DNA of 14,035 bases, taken from the NCBI GenBank assembly GCA_029065825.1, contig JAIEHQ010000085.1:1-14035 (forward strand). The letters run 5' to 3'. Both the position numbers and the translations under genes were made by a program. The DNA is from Alistipes sp. (GTDB lineage: Bacteria > Bacteroidota > Bacteroidia > Bacteroidales > Rikenellaceae). This document shows, one piece after another, positions 1 through 6,476 of the stretch (its first letter is position 1; the number at the start of each line of letters is the position of its first letter). Below the pieces are notes generated by a model. That model was given only the letters and a program-made list of their open reading frames with translations. It searched no databases and was not told the origin of the DNA.

Positions 1-93
1 CGCCCCGACCGCCCCGCCGAGCGAGACGACGAGCAGCAGCACCAACGAAAAGAGAGCCAGCAGAAAAGGCTGGCGAACGACATCGGTTTTCAT
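1..93 (-). CDS. N-terminus of an exported or membrane protein (partial)
   Basis: Read on the minus strand, an ATG at 93 opens a frame that runs off the left edge of the window after 31 codons. The peptide begins MKTDVVRQPF and continues with a long run of Leu, Val, Ala and Ser (about residues 10-31). That is the shape of a signal peptide or a first membrane helix. A Bacteroidetes-type -7 box lies 42 nt upstream on the same strand (136-143), which supports this start. The gene is divergent from rnhB. The mature part of the protein is outside the window, so no family or function can be given. Confidence 0.6.
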   Translation of the reverse strand, partial: MKTDVVRQPFLLALFSLVLLLVVSLGGAVGA

Positions 94-135
94 ATATGCG
101 ACGCAACGGAAACGGCTCGAAGAACGTTTCCCGCA

Positions 136-143
136 CAAAAGTA
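136..143 (-). promoter_or_regulatory. -7 promoter box for the leftward gene
   Basis: On the minus strand the sequence reads TACTTTTG, an exact match to the Bacteroidetes -7 consensus TAnnTTTG. It lies 42 nt before the ATG at 93. I see no good -33 TTTG at the usual 19-21 nt spacing. The same octamer occurs before the pepP-like gene at 12717-12724. Confidence 0.5.
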
Positions 144-176
144 AGAAAATAAGCCGGGCGGAAGAGGAATTATTCC

Positions 177-184
177 TATTTTTG
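177..184 (+). promoter_or_regulatory. -7 promoter box for rnhB
   Basis: TATTTTTG matches TAnnTTTG and ends 30 nt before the ATG at 215, giving an expected leader of roughly 25 nt. It also argues against the in-frame upstream TTG at 182, which falls inside the box. A 13-nt sequence, TTCCTATTTTTGT (173-185), recurs exactly at 863-875 before the glycosyltransferase gene. Confidence 0.55.
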
Positions 185-214
185 TTCCGGCGGATCCCAA
201 ATTCCGCACCATCC

Positions 215-811
215 ATGCTGGAAAACCGTTATCAGAACGAACTGCCCGAAGCCGGCTGCGACGAGGCGGGGCGCGGCTGTCTGGCCGGCCCGGTATTCGC
301 CGCCGCCGTGATACTCCCCCCGGACTTCTCCCACCCGCTGCTGAACGACTCGAAACAGATGACCGCCCGCCGCCGCGACCTGCTGCGCGGCATCATCGAG
401 CGCGAGGCGGTCGCCTGGGCCGTCGCCGCCGTTCCGCCCGAGCGGATCGACCAGATCAACATCCTCAACGCTTCGTTCGAGGCGATGACCCTGGCCGTCG
501 AGCAGCTCGCCCCGCAGCCCGGCTTCCTGGCCATCGACGGCAACCGGTTCCGTTCGCGGCTCGCGCTCCCCTTCCGCTGCATCGTGGGCGGCGATGCCGC
601 CTTCGCCGATATCGCGGCCGCCTCGGTGCTGGCCAAGACCCACCGCGACGAATACATGCAGCACCTGGCCGCCGAATACCCCGGCTACGGCTGGGAGCGC
701 AACAAGGGCTATCCCACGCGCGAACACCGCCTGGCGGTGGGACGGCTCGGCCCCACGCCCCACCACCGCCTCACGTTCCTGCACGATGCGGCGCAGCCCG
801 AACTTTTCTAA
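215..811 (+). CDS. rnhB: Ribonuclease HII
   Basis: RNase HII cuts the RNA strand of RNA-DNA hybrids and starts removal of ribonucleotides misincorporated in DNA; it is cytosolic. The product is 198 aa, the usual length for bacterial RNase HII. The first catalytic pair sits in GCDEAGRG (D16, E17). A third acidic residue is D108 in LAIDGNRF, and the fourth is probably D127 in VGGDAAF, followed by the conserved AAASVLAKTHRDEYM stretch. The C-terminal part carries YGWERNKGYPT and a TPHHRLTF block, both typical of the family. The ATG at 215 is chosen because the frame's earlier TTG (182) overlaps the -7 box. It stands alone: the divergent gene lies to the left and the next gene has its own promoter 92 nt or less downstream. 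Confidence 0.95.
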   Translation: MLENRYQNELPEAGCDEAGRGCLAGPVFAAAVILPPDFSHPLLNDSKQMTARRRDLLRGIIEREAVAWAVAAVPPERIDQINILNASFEAMTLAVEQLAPQPGFLAIDGNRFRSRLALPFRCIVGGDAAFADIAAASVLAKTHRDEYMQHLAAEYPGYGWERNKGYPTREHRLAVGRLGPTPHHRLTFLHDAAQPELF

Positions 812-866
812 GCTCCCCTGCGGCTAATTTTCCCGGCGAAGCAGGGAACAATTGGCGGAAATTTCC

Positions 867-874
867 TATTTTTG
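867..874 (+). promoter_or_regulatory. -7 promoter box for the glycosyltransferase-sigma-rsmG unit
   Basis: TATTTTTG matches TAnnTTTG and ends 29 nt before the ATG at 904. This is almost the same spacing as at rnhB, and the surrounding 13 nt (863-875) are identical to 173-185. No convincing -33 TTTG is visible. Confidence 0.55.
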
Positions 875-903
875 TCCCTTACAGAAAGATCAACGCACGC
901 CTC

Positions 904-2058
904 ATGGAATTTTTCGAACCCGTCATCGCCCATTACGGCTGGGAGGGCCTGGCCCTGGCCGGGGTCATCCTCTTCATGTTCGGAGTCCAGCTCTGCTACT
1001 ACCTGTTCGTTTACGGCCGCATTCCGCAGTACAAGGACAGCAAACGCCCCGAGATACGCACCGCCACCCCGCCGGTTTCGGTAATCGTCCCCCTGTTCGG
1101 CGAAAACTACTCCTTCATGGAGGAGATCCTGCCGCTGATCGTCGCCCAGGAGTATCCCGATTTCGAGGTGGTCATCGTCTATGTGGGGCGCGACACCGAC
1201 TTCTACGACGAACTGGTGCGCATCCGCCAGTCGTTCCCGCAGATCACGGCGACCAGGATCCAGATGAACCCCCGGTTCCCGATCTCCTCCAAGATGGCGC
1301 TCAACATCGGCATCAAGTCGGCCCACTACGAGCACCTGATCTTCACCACCCCCGATGCCTACCCCACCTCCGACCGCTGGCTCTCGCTCATGGCCGGAGG
1401 CTTCCGCCGGGGCGACATCGTGATCGGCTACTGCGGTCTGGAGCCGGGCAAGGGGGCGGGCCGCTACCTGATGCGCATGCGGCGGATGATGGATTCGGTC
1501 GCCTGGCTGTCGGCGGCCGTCGGCGGCCGTCCCTATCGGGCCACGCGCCAAAACTACGGATTTACCAAATCGCTCTATTTCGGCGCGAACGGCTTCGACC
1601 ACCTCAATATGAACATCGGCGAGGACGACCTCTTCCTGGCGCGCCTGCTGCCGCAAAGCCCCGTCAGCGTCGTGCTCTCGCCCCGCGCCGCGCTGCGCGA
1701 AAAGTGCTGGGGCGGCATGAGGTGGTGGACGGGCACCGAACGCTATTTCGGCTCCGCCTTCCCCTACTACCCCCTCCGGGCGCGCAACGCCGTCCAGTGG
1801 GAGACGGGCAGCCGCACACTCTTCTTCCTTGCCGTCCTCACGGCGCTCGCGGTCATGCCCTGGGAGTTCAAGGCGGGAGCCGCGCTGCTGGCGATCGTGC
1901 GGCTGGCGATCGTGCTGATCGAGGTGCGCCGCATCGGCCGCCGCATCGGCGAGGAGAAGGTCTGGGGGCGCTACCCGCTCTACGACCTCTGGAGTCCGAT
2001 CTACTCCCTCTACATGAGCCTGCTGCGGCTCCGCAAAGACGAACGGGTATGGAGATAG
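904..2058 (+). CDS. Membrane-anchored family 2 glycosyltransferase
   Basis: A processive-type or lipid-linked GT2 fold enzyme of 384 aa, expected at the inner membrane and acting in envelope polysaccharide or glycolipid synthesis; donor and acceptor are unknown. One helix lies near residues 14-36. The GT-A domain starts at PPVSVIVPLFGEN (56-68) with the usual EVVIVYVG strand (88-95). Two more helices lie near 305-320 and 324-341. A second acidic motif, IGEDDLFL (238-245), is present, and KCWGGMRWW (267-275) sits where QxxRW-type motifs occur. The expected DxD region reads TTPDAYP (148-154), so only one Asp (D151) is kept. The stop codon overlaps the next gene's start by 10 nt, so the two are probably translated together. 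The family is clear; the substrate is not. Confidence 0.85.
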   Translation: MEFFEPVIAHYGWEGLALAGVILFMFGVQLCYYLFVYGRIPQYKDSKRPEIRTATPPVSVIVPLFGENYSFMEEILPLIVAQEYPDFEVVIVYVGRDTDFYDELVRIRQSFPQITATRIQMNPRFPISSKMALNIGIKSAHYEHLIFTTPDAYPTSDRWLSLMAGGFRRGDIVIGYCGLEPGKGAGRYLMRMRRMMDSVAWLSAAVGGRPYRATRQNYGFTKSLYFGANGFDHLNMNIGEDDLFLARLLPQSPVSVVLSPRAALREKCWGGMRWWTGTERYFGSAFPYYPLRARNAVQWETGSRTLFFLAVLTALAVMPWEFKAGAALLAIVRLAIVLIEVRRIGRRIGEEKVWGRYPLYDLWSPIYSLYMSLLRLRKDERVWR

Positions 2059-2615
2059 ACGACTACATCGTAGCCGACGACCGCGCCCTGGCCGAACTGG
2101 TGGTGCGGGGCGACGACCGCGCCTTCGAATTCCTCTTCGACCGCTACAAGGAGGCGATCCTGCGCCTATTCATCCAGCGCACGGGCAGCGAACCCGATGC
2201 CGACGATCTGCTGCAGGAGACCTTCATCAAGGTCTATATCAACATCCACCGCTACAACTCCGACTACACCTTCGGCCAGTGGATCTACGCGATCGCACGC
2301 AACACCTTCGTCGATCACCTGCGCAAGCAGCGGTCGGACGACCTCCCGATCGACGAGAAGTTCAAGGCGCCCCCCTCGTCGATGCCCACGCCCGAGGAGC
2401 GGATCATCAACCAGCAGAAGCGGGGGCAGATCGAACACTACCTCCACAACATGTCCCCTCGCTACCGCCAGCTGATCGTACTCCGCTTCTTCGACGAATA
2501 CTCCTACGAGGAGATCGCCGCCAAACTCGCGCTGCCGCTCGGCACGGTCAAGACCCAGATCCACCGCGCCCGCGAGCAGATGTGCCGCATGATTACGGAG
2601 AACGAAAGACACTGA
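2049..2615 (+). CDS. ECF-type RNA polymerase sigma factor
   Basis: This 188-aa protein has the two-domain layout of an ECF sigma-70 factor. Region 2 covers about residues 26-94, with the core-binding stretch DADDLLQETFIKVY (50-63) and the -10 recognition segment FGQWIYAIARNTFVDHLRK (75-93). Region 4 covers about 134-180 and includes SPRYRQLIVLRFFDEYSYEEIA and the helix-turn-helix LPLGTVKTQIHRAREQM. The ATG at 2049 lies inside the end of the glycosyltransferase gene (10-nt overlap), which suggests translational coupling. No FecR-type anti-sigma or TonB-receptor gene lies next to it, unlike the many Bacteroidetes ECF factors for nutrient uptake. rsmG follows after 22 nt. Its target promoters cannot be read from this window. 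Confidence 0.92.
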   Translation: MEIDDYIVADDRALAELVVRGDDRAFEFLFDRYKEAILRLFIQRTGSEPDADDLLQETFIKVYINIHRYNSDYTFGQWIYAIARNTFVDHLRKQRSDDLPIDEKFKAPPSSMPTPEERIINQQKRGQIEHYLHNMSPRYRQLIVLRFFDEYSYEEIAAKLALPLGTVKTQIHRAREQMCRMITENERH

Positions 2616-2637
2616 CACCCGAAAACGCACTTTTCCG

Positions 2638-3261
2638 ATGATTGAACCGATCGACAAATACTTCCCCTCGCTGACCCCCGGGCAGCGCCGGCGCTTCGAA
2701 GCGCTCCACAACCTCTACGCCGACTGGAACGGCAAGATCAACGTCATCTCCCGCAAGGATTTCGACCAGCTCTACATCCGCCACGTGCTGCACTCGCTGG
2801 CCATCGCCCGGGTGTGCCCCTTCGCCCCCGGCGCCCGGGTGCTCGACGTGGGGTGCGGCGGCGGCTTTCCGTCGGTTCCGCTGGCGATTCTCTTTCCCGA
2901 GGCGCACTTCACGGCCGTCGATTCGATCCGCAAGAAGATCACGGTGGTCGAGGGCGTGAGCCGGGAGCTGGGGCTGGAAAACCTCACGCCCCGCTGCGCC
3001 CGGGCCGAGACGCTGACCGAACGCTTCGACTACGTGGTCTCGCGCGCCGTCACGGAGATGCCCGCCTTCGTCGGCTGGATCTGGGACAAGATCGAGCGGG
3101 GCGAACGGGGCGAACTGCCCAACGGCATCCTCTACCTCAAGGGGGGCGATCTGACCGAGGAGCTCGCCCGCACCCGCATGGAGTGGCGGCGCTTCGCCAT
3201 CTCCGACTTCTTCGACGAGGAGTTCTTCGCTACCAAGCAGGTGGTCTATGCCGCCAAATAG
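2638..3261 (+). CDS. rsmG: 16S rRNA (guanine(527)-N7)-methyltransferase RsmG
   Basis: RsmG (GidB) uses S-adenosylmethionine to make m7G527 in the 530 loop of 16S rRNA; in other bacteria its loss gives low-level streptomycin resistance. The 207-aa length is normal. The N-terminal part has the family stretch YADWNGKINVISRKD (27-41) and the IRHVLHSL block. The SAM-binding motif I is VLDVGCGGGFPSVPLA (68-83), followed by the acidic strand FTAVDSIRKK (91-100). DYVVSRAVTEMP (131-142) matches the motif IV region. It is the last gene of the unit with the glycosyltransferase and sigma factor. A terminator hairpin lies about 157 nt after the stop, so the transcript would have a long 3' end. Confidence 0.96.
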   Translation: MIEPIDKYFPSLTPGQRRRFEALHNLYADWNGKINVISRKDFDQLYIRHVLHSLAIARVCPFAPGARVLDVGCGGGFPSVPLAILFPEAHFTAVDSIRKKITVVEGVSRELGLENLTPRCARAETLTERFDYVVSRAVTEMPAFVGWIWDKIERGERGELPNGILYLKGGDLTEELARTRMEWRRFAISDFFDEEFFATKQVVYAAK

Positions 3262-3417
3262 CCCCTTCCCGCCTGCGACGGCCGCACGCCGGACCTCCCC
3301 GACACCCGGGCCGCCGGTCCGGGGAAAGCGGAAAGAGACTCCCGGGAATCGGTTTCGGCACCCTTTTTGCGACTCCCCGTTCAGAGTGTTTTTTCATCAA
3401 CAGTTTTTGATCGTGGG

Positions 3418-3453
3418 AAATCCGGTCGTCCTTCGTCGGCGGCCGGATTTTTT
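3418..3453 (+). terminator. Rho-independent terminator downstream of rsmG
   Basis: AAATCCGG (3418-3425) pairs perfectly with CCGGATTT (3443-3450). Further pairs inside, including T-G wobbles, extend the stem to about 13 bp around a 7-nt loop (CTTCGTC). The 3' arm runs into six T residues. It ends the glycosyltransferase-sigma-rsmG transcript and separates it from the Bat operon promoter about 100 nt further on. Confidence 0.75.
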
Positions 3454-3550
3454 GCACCCGCATACTGTCCCGCCCCGCCCGGCGAGCGGGACAAAAGGGC
3501 GATTCAGAGCCCCGGACGCGTTTTTTTCCGAAAAAATCGCTATTTTGCAA

Positions 3551-3558
3551 TAATTTTG
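3551..3558 (+). promoter_or_regulatory. -7 promoter box for the MoxR/Bat operon
   Basis: TAATTTTG matches TAnnTTTG. It lies 59 nt before the ATG at 3618, inside an AT-rich stretch that follows the rsmG terminator. A T-rich run at 3521-3527 is near the expected -33 position but is not a clear TTTG. This is the only candidate promoter I see for the six-gene operon that ends at 9295. Confidence 0.5.
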
Positions 3559-3617
3559 CGACCCGGCCGTTGCTTAATACGTAACAAACCGAAACAACGA
3601 AAAAAAGATACCTGAAA

Positions 3618-4616
3618 ATGAGTGAAGTCATCAACATCAAGGAACTCAACGAACGGATCGAGCGCGAGAGCGTCTTCGTCGATACCCTGCGCAGCGAAAT
3701 GGGCAAGGTCATCGTCGGACAGAGCCACCTGATCGACACCCTGCTGATCGGCCTTCTGTCCAACGGACACATCCTGCTCGAAGGTGTTCCCGGATTGGCC
3801 AAGACTCTGGCCATCACGACACTGGCCAAAGCCGTCGATGCCGATTTCTCGCGCATCCAGTTTACCCCCGACCTGCTGCCCGCCGACCTGCTCGGCACGC
3901 TCATCTACTCGCAGCGCAACGAGGAGTTTACCGTCCGGAAGGGTCCCGTGTTCGCCAACTTCGTGCTGGCCGACGAGATCAACCGTTCGCCGGCCAAGGT
4001 GCAGTCGGCCCTGCTGGAGGCGATGCAGGAGCGTCAGGTAACCATCGGCGACGAGACCTACCCGCTGCCCGAGCCGTTCCTGGTGCTGGCCACGCAAAAC
4101 CCCCTGGAGCAGGAGGGCACCTACCCGCTGCCCGAAGCGCAGGTCGATCGCTTCATGCTGAAGGTGCGCATCTCCTACCCCCAGAAACAGGAGGAGCGCG
4201 ACATCATGCGCATGAACCTCGCGGGCGGAGGGCTTCCCCGCATCGACAAGGTAACCTCGCCCGAAGAGATCGTCCGCGCCCGCCGGGTCGTGGAGGAGGT
4301 CTATATGGATGAGAAGATCGAGAAGTACATCATCGACATCATCTTCGCCACGCGCGAGCCGGCCGAGTACGGTCTCGAACGGCTCCAGCCCCTGATCGCC
4401 TACGGCGGCTCGCCGCGCGCCTCGATCTCGCTGGCCAGGGCCGCACGCGCCTACGCCTTCATCCGCCGCCGGGGCTACGTGATCCCCGAGGACGTGCGGG
4501 CCGTCTGCCACGACGTGCTGCGCCACCGCATCGGCCTGACCTACGAAGCCGAGGCCGAGAATATTACCACCGAAGAGATCGTCACCGACATTCTGAACAA
4601 CGTAATCGTACCCTAA
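3618..4616 (+). CDS. MoxR-family AAA+ ATPase
   Basis: A cytosolic AAA+ ATPase of 332 aa, the usual MoxR size. MoxR proteins are thought to act as chaperone-like ATPases that remodel or activate VWA-domain partners; those partners follow directly here. Visible motifs are Walker A GVPGLAKT (56-63), Walker B VLADE (116-120) followed by INRSPAKVQSALLEAMQE, a sensor-1 Asn in LATQNP (148-152), and the arginine-finger region EAQVDRFM (163-170). The C-terminal lid contains GGSPRASISLARAARAYA, also typical. It is the first gene of the operon, and the DUF58 gene starts 6 nt after its stop. The start at 3618 gives the conserved N-terminal helix before IVGQ and sits 59 nt after the -7 box. Confidence 0.95.
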   Translation: MSEVINIKELNERIERESVFVDTLRSEMGKVIVGQSHLIDTLLIGLLSNGHILLEGVPGLAKTLAITTLAKAVDADFSRIQFTPDLLPADLLGTLIYSQRNEEFTVRKGPVFANFVLADEINRSPAKVQSALLEAMQERQVTIGDETYPLPEPFLVLATQNPLEQEGTYPLPEAQVDRFMLKVRISYPQKQEERDIMRMNLAGGGLPRIDKVTSPEEIVRARRVVEEVYMDEKIEKYIIDIIFATREPAEYGLERLQPLIAYGGSPRASISLARAARAYAFIRRRGYVIPEDVRAVCHDVLRHRIGLTYEAEAENITTEEIVTDILNNVIVP

Positions 4617-4622
4617 AGGCCC

Positions 4623-5507
4623 ATGCTGGAGAGCGAGAACGATATTCTGAAGCGGGTCCGCAAGATCGAGATCAAGACCCGGGGACTCTCCGACGAGATC
4701 TTCGCCGGAAAATACCACTCGGCCTTCCGGGGCCGGGGCATGTCGTTTTCCGAGGTGCGCGAATACCGGCCCGGCGACGACGTGCGGGACATCGACTGGA
4801 ACGTGACCGCCCGTTCGCGGGCACCCCACGTCAAGGTCTATGAGGAGGAGCGCGAGCTGACGATGATGCTCCTGGTCGATGTCAGCGGGTCGCGGCTCTT
4901 CGGCAGCGGCGAGCGGCTGAAGAAGAACATACAGACCGAGATCGCCGCCGTGCTGGCCTTCTCGGCGGCCCAGAACAACGACAAGGTGGGCTGCATCCTC
5001 TTCTCCGACCGCATCGAGAAGTTCATCCCTCCGAAAAAGGGGCGCAGCCACATCCTGGCGATCATCCGCGAGCTGATCGGCTTCCGTCCCGTCTCGCAGC
5101 GCACCTCGCTGAGCGAAGCGCTGCGCTTCCTCACGAACGTCTCGAAGAAGCGCTGCACCGCATTCCTCGTCTCCGACTTCCTCGCCCCCGCATCCGAACG
5201 CGAGGCGCTCAACCACGCCCTCAAGATCGCCCGGGGCAAGCACGACCTGGTCGGCATCCGGGTGGTCGATCCCCGCGAGCGGGAGCTGCCCGACGCGGGC
5301 ATCCTCTCCCTGGAGGATGCCGAAACGGGCCGTCAGGTCTGGATCGACACCTCGTCGGCCCGCGTGCGGGAGCACTACACCCGCAGCTGGGAGGAGCGCG
5401 ACGCGCGGATCGTCTCCCTGCTCAAACACAACCGCATCGACACGGCCGAAGTCTCGACCGACGGGGATTACGTCACGGAACTCATCAAACTCTTCAAACA
5501 ACGATGA
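4623..5507 (+). CDS. DUF58 domain protein with VWA-like fold
   Basis: A 294-aa protein with no membrane helix, probably cytosolic or peripheral. The DUF58 signature REYRPGDDVRDIDWNVTAR is at residues 46-64. A VWA-like fold follows, with the metal-site motif DVSGS (86-90), a candidate MIDAS Thr at T151 in QRTSLSEAL, and a second acidic loop VSDF (173-176). DUF58 genes almost always sit beside MoxR ATPase genes, and the two products are assumed to act together. Biochemical function is unknown. It starts 6 nt after the MoxR stop, and its own TGA overlaps the next ATG (ATGA), so translation is probably coupled. Confidence 0.93.
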   Translation: MLESENDILKRVRKIEIKTRGLSDEIFAGKYHSAFRGRGMSFSEVREYRPGDDVRDIDWNVTARSRAPHVKVYEEERELTMMLLVDVSGSRLFGSGERLKKNIQTEIAAVLAFSAAQNNDKVGCILFSDRIEKFIPPKKGRSHILAIIRELIGFRPVSQRTSLSEALRFLTNVSKKRCTAFLVSDFLAPASEREALNHALKIARGKHDLVGIRVVDPRERELPDAGILSLEDAETGRQVWIDTSSARVREHYTRSWEERDARIVSLLKHNRIDTAEVSTDGDYVTELIKLFKQR

Positions 5508-6472
5508 AAAAGGTCTCCGCAGCGCTCGCAGCGCTGCTGCTCGCCGGCGGCACCGCCGCCCACTGCGCCGAACCGCCGCACCTCTCGGCCCGCCTCGAAC
5601 CCGACAGCATCGCCATCGGCGACCGCTTCGACCTGCTGCTGGAGGTGGATCGGGACGTGATGCAGGCAGTCGAGTTCCCGAGTTTCACGCCTCCGGCCGA
5701 AAGCGGCCTCGAAATCGTCGCCGTCCACCCCGCCGACACGCTCGTACGCGACGGCCGCCGCATGACCCTGCGCAAACGCTACACGATGGCCGCCTTCGAG
5801 GAGGGCGAATTCCACCTCGGGCGGGCCGAAGCGCTCTACCTGGACAAGAACGTCATCGACACCCTCCGCTCGGCCGAGACACTGCAGCTGACGGTCGGCA
5901 CCTTCGCCATCGACTCCACTTCGCACTCGATCTACGACATCAAACCCCAGCGCACGCTTCCCTTCCGCTTCGGCGAAATCGGCGGCTACCTTGCGTGGGG
6001 GCTGCTCGCTCTGGCGGCGCTCGCCGGGGCTGTTCTGGCCGCACGCCGGCTGCTCGCACGCCGGGGAGGCATCGCCCGGCTCTTCCGCCCCGCCCCGCCG
6101 GTTCCGCCCCACCTCGAGGCGATCCGGGCGCTCGAAGCGCTCCGCCACCGCAAGCTGTGGCAGAGCGGCCAGCACAAGGCCTACTACTCGGGGCTGACCG
6201 ACATCCTGCGCACCTACCTGGCCGCCCGCTACGGATTCGGCGCGATGGAGATGACCTCCGACGAAATCATCGCCGAAACCGGCCGCCTCGATCTGCCGCT
6301 CAAGAACAGGGCCGACCTCACGGCGGTGCTGCGCCAGGCCGACCTGGTCAAATTCGCCAAAGCCTCGCCCGACGGTGCGGAGAACGAGGAGAACTACCTC
6401 CGGGCCTTCCGCTTCGTCGAAGCGACCAAGCCCGCCGATCCCGAGGAAGAACCCACCGAAGACAAGCGATAA
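5504..6472 (+). CDS. BatD-like membrane-anchored protein of the Bat operon
   Basis: A 322-aa envelope protein of unknown activity. Residues 1-22 look like a type I signal peptide. A Cys at 21 is preceded by His, so it is not a good lipobox. About 25-132 is a beta-rich exported domain, with LEPDSIAIGDRFDLLLEV resembling the repeat domains of BatD. The motif IYDIKPQ (143-149) precedes a single helix at about 159-180. A cytosolic helical region follows and ends in a very acidic tail (PEEEPTEDKR). The layout is exported domain, helix, cytosolic domain. That would let it link periplasmic events to the MoxR/DUF58 pair; this is inference. It overlaps the DUF58 gene by 4 nt, and the TPR gene follows after 4 nt. 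It is much shorter than full BatD proteins (commonly about 550-600 aa, from memory). Confidence 0.7.
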   Translation: MKKVSAALAALLLAGGTAAHCAEPPHLSARLEPDSIAIGDRFDLLLEVDRDVMQAVEFPSFTPPAESGLEIVAVHPADTLVRDGRRMTLRKRYTMAAFEEGEFHLGRAEALYLDKNVIDTLRSAETLQLTVGTFAIDSTSHSIYDIKPQRTLPFRFGEIGGYLAWGLLALAALAGAVLAARRLLARRGGIARLFRPAPPVPPHLEAIRALEALRHRKLWQSGQHKAYYSGLTDILRTYLAARYGFGAMEMTSDEIIAETGRLDLPLKNRADLTAVLRQADLVKFAKASPDGAENEENYLRAFRFVEATKPADPEEEPTEDKR

Positions 6473-6476
6473 ATCC

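Larger units (their letters stand above)
3262..3617. other. Structured intergenic region between rsmG and the MoxR/Bat operon
   Basis: These 356 bases hold no ORF that looks real. They contain three inverted repeats. The first is 3289-3295 paired with 3316-3322 (CCGGACC/GGTCCGG). The second is the terminator at 3418-3453. The third is 3466-3473 paired with 3486-3493 (TGTCCCGC/GCGGGACA). Only the second is followed by a T run. The right-hand end is AT-rich and carries the -7 box of the MoxR gene. The first 100 bases are very GC-rich and may be the 3' untranslated part of the rsmG transcript. Confidence 0.5.

Noticed and set aside
182..214. Alternative upstream TTG start for rnhB
   Set aside because: It falls inside the -7 box at 177-184, so it would not be transcribed from that promoter. 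The ATG at 215 gives the family's normal length.
816..846. Inverted repeat CCCTGC/GCAGGG after rnhB as a terminator
   Set aside because: No T run follows on either strand and the loop is 19 nt. It may be a weak hairpin only.
1511..1530. Tandem repeat CGGCGGCCGT x2 inside the glycosyltransferase gene
   Set aside because: It is two units only, in frame within a conserved coding stretch, and fits ordinary GC-rich codon use.
3248..3553. Small plus-strand frame of 101 codons after rsmG
   Set aside because: It starts within rsmG, reads through the terminator hairpin, and its product is low-complexity Pro/Arg with no family features.
3540..5501. Very long minus-strand open frame opposite the MoxR and DUF58 genes
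   Set aside because: It is a shadow caused by GC-rich codon bias. The plus-strand genes have full family motifs, and the minus-strand product is Asp/Gly/Val-rich noise. The same applies to other long antisense frames over rnhB, the glycosyltransferase and BatA/BatB.
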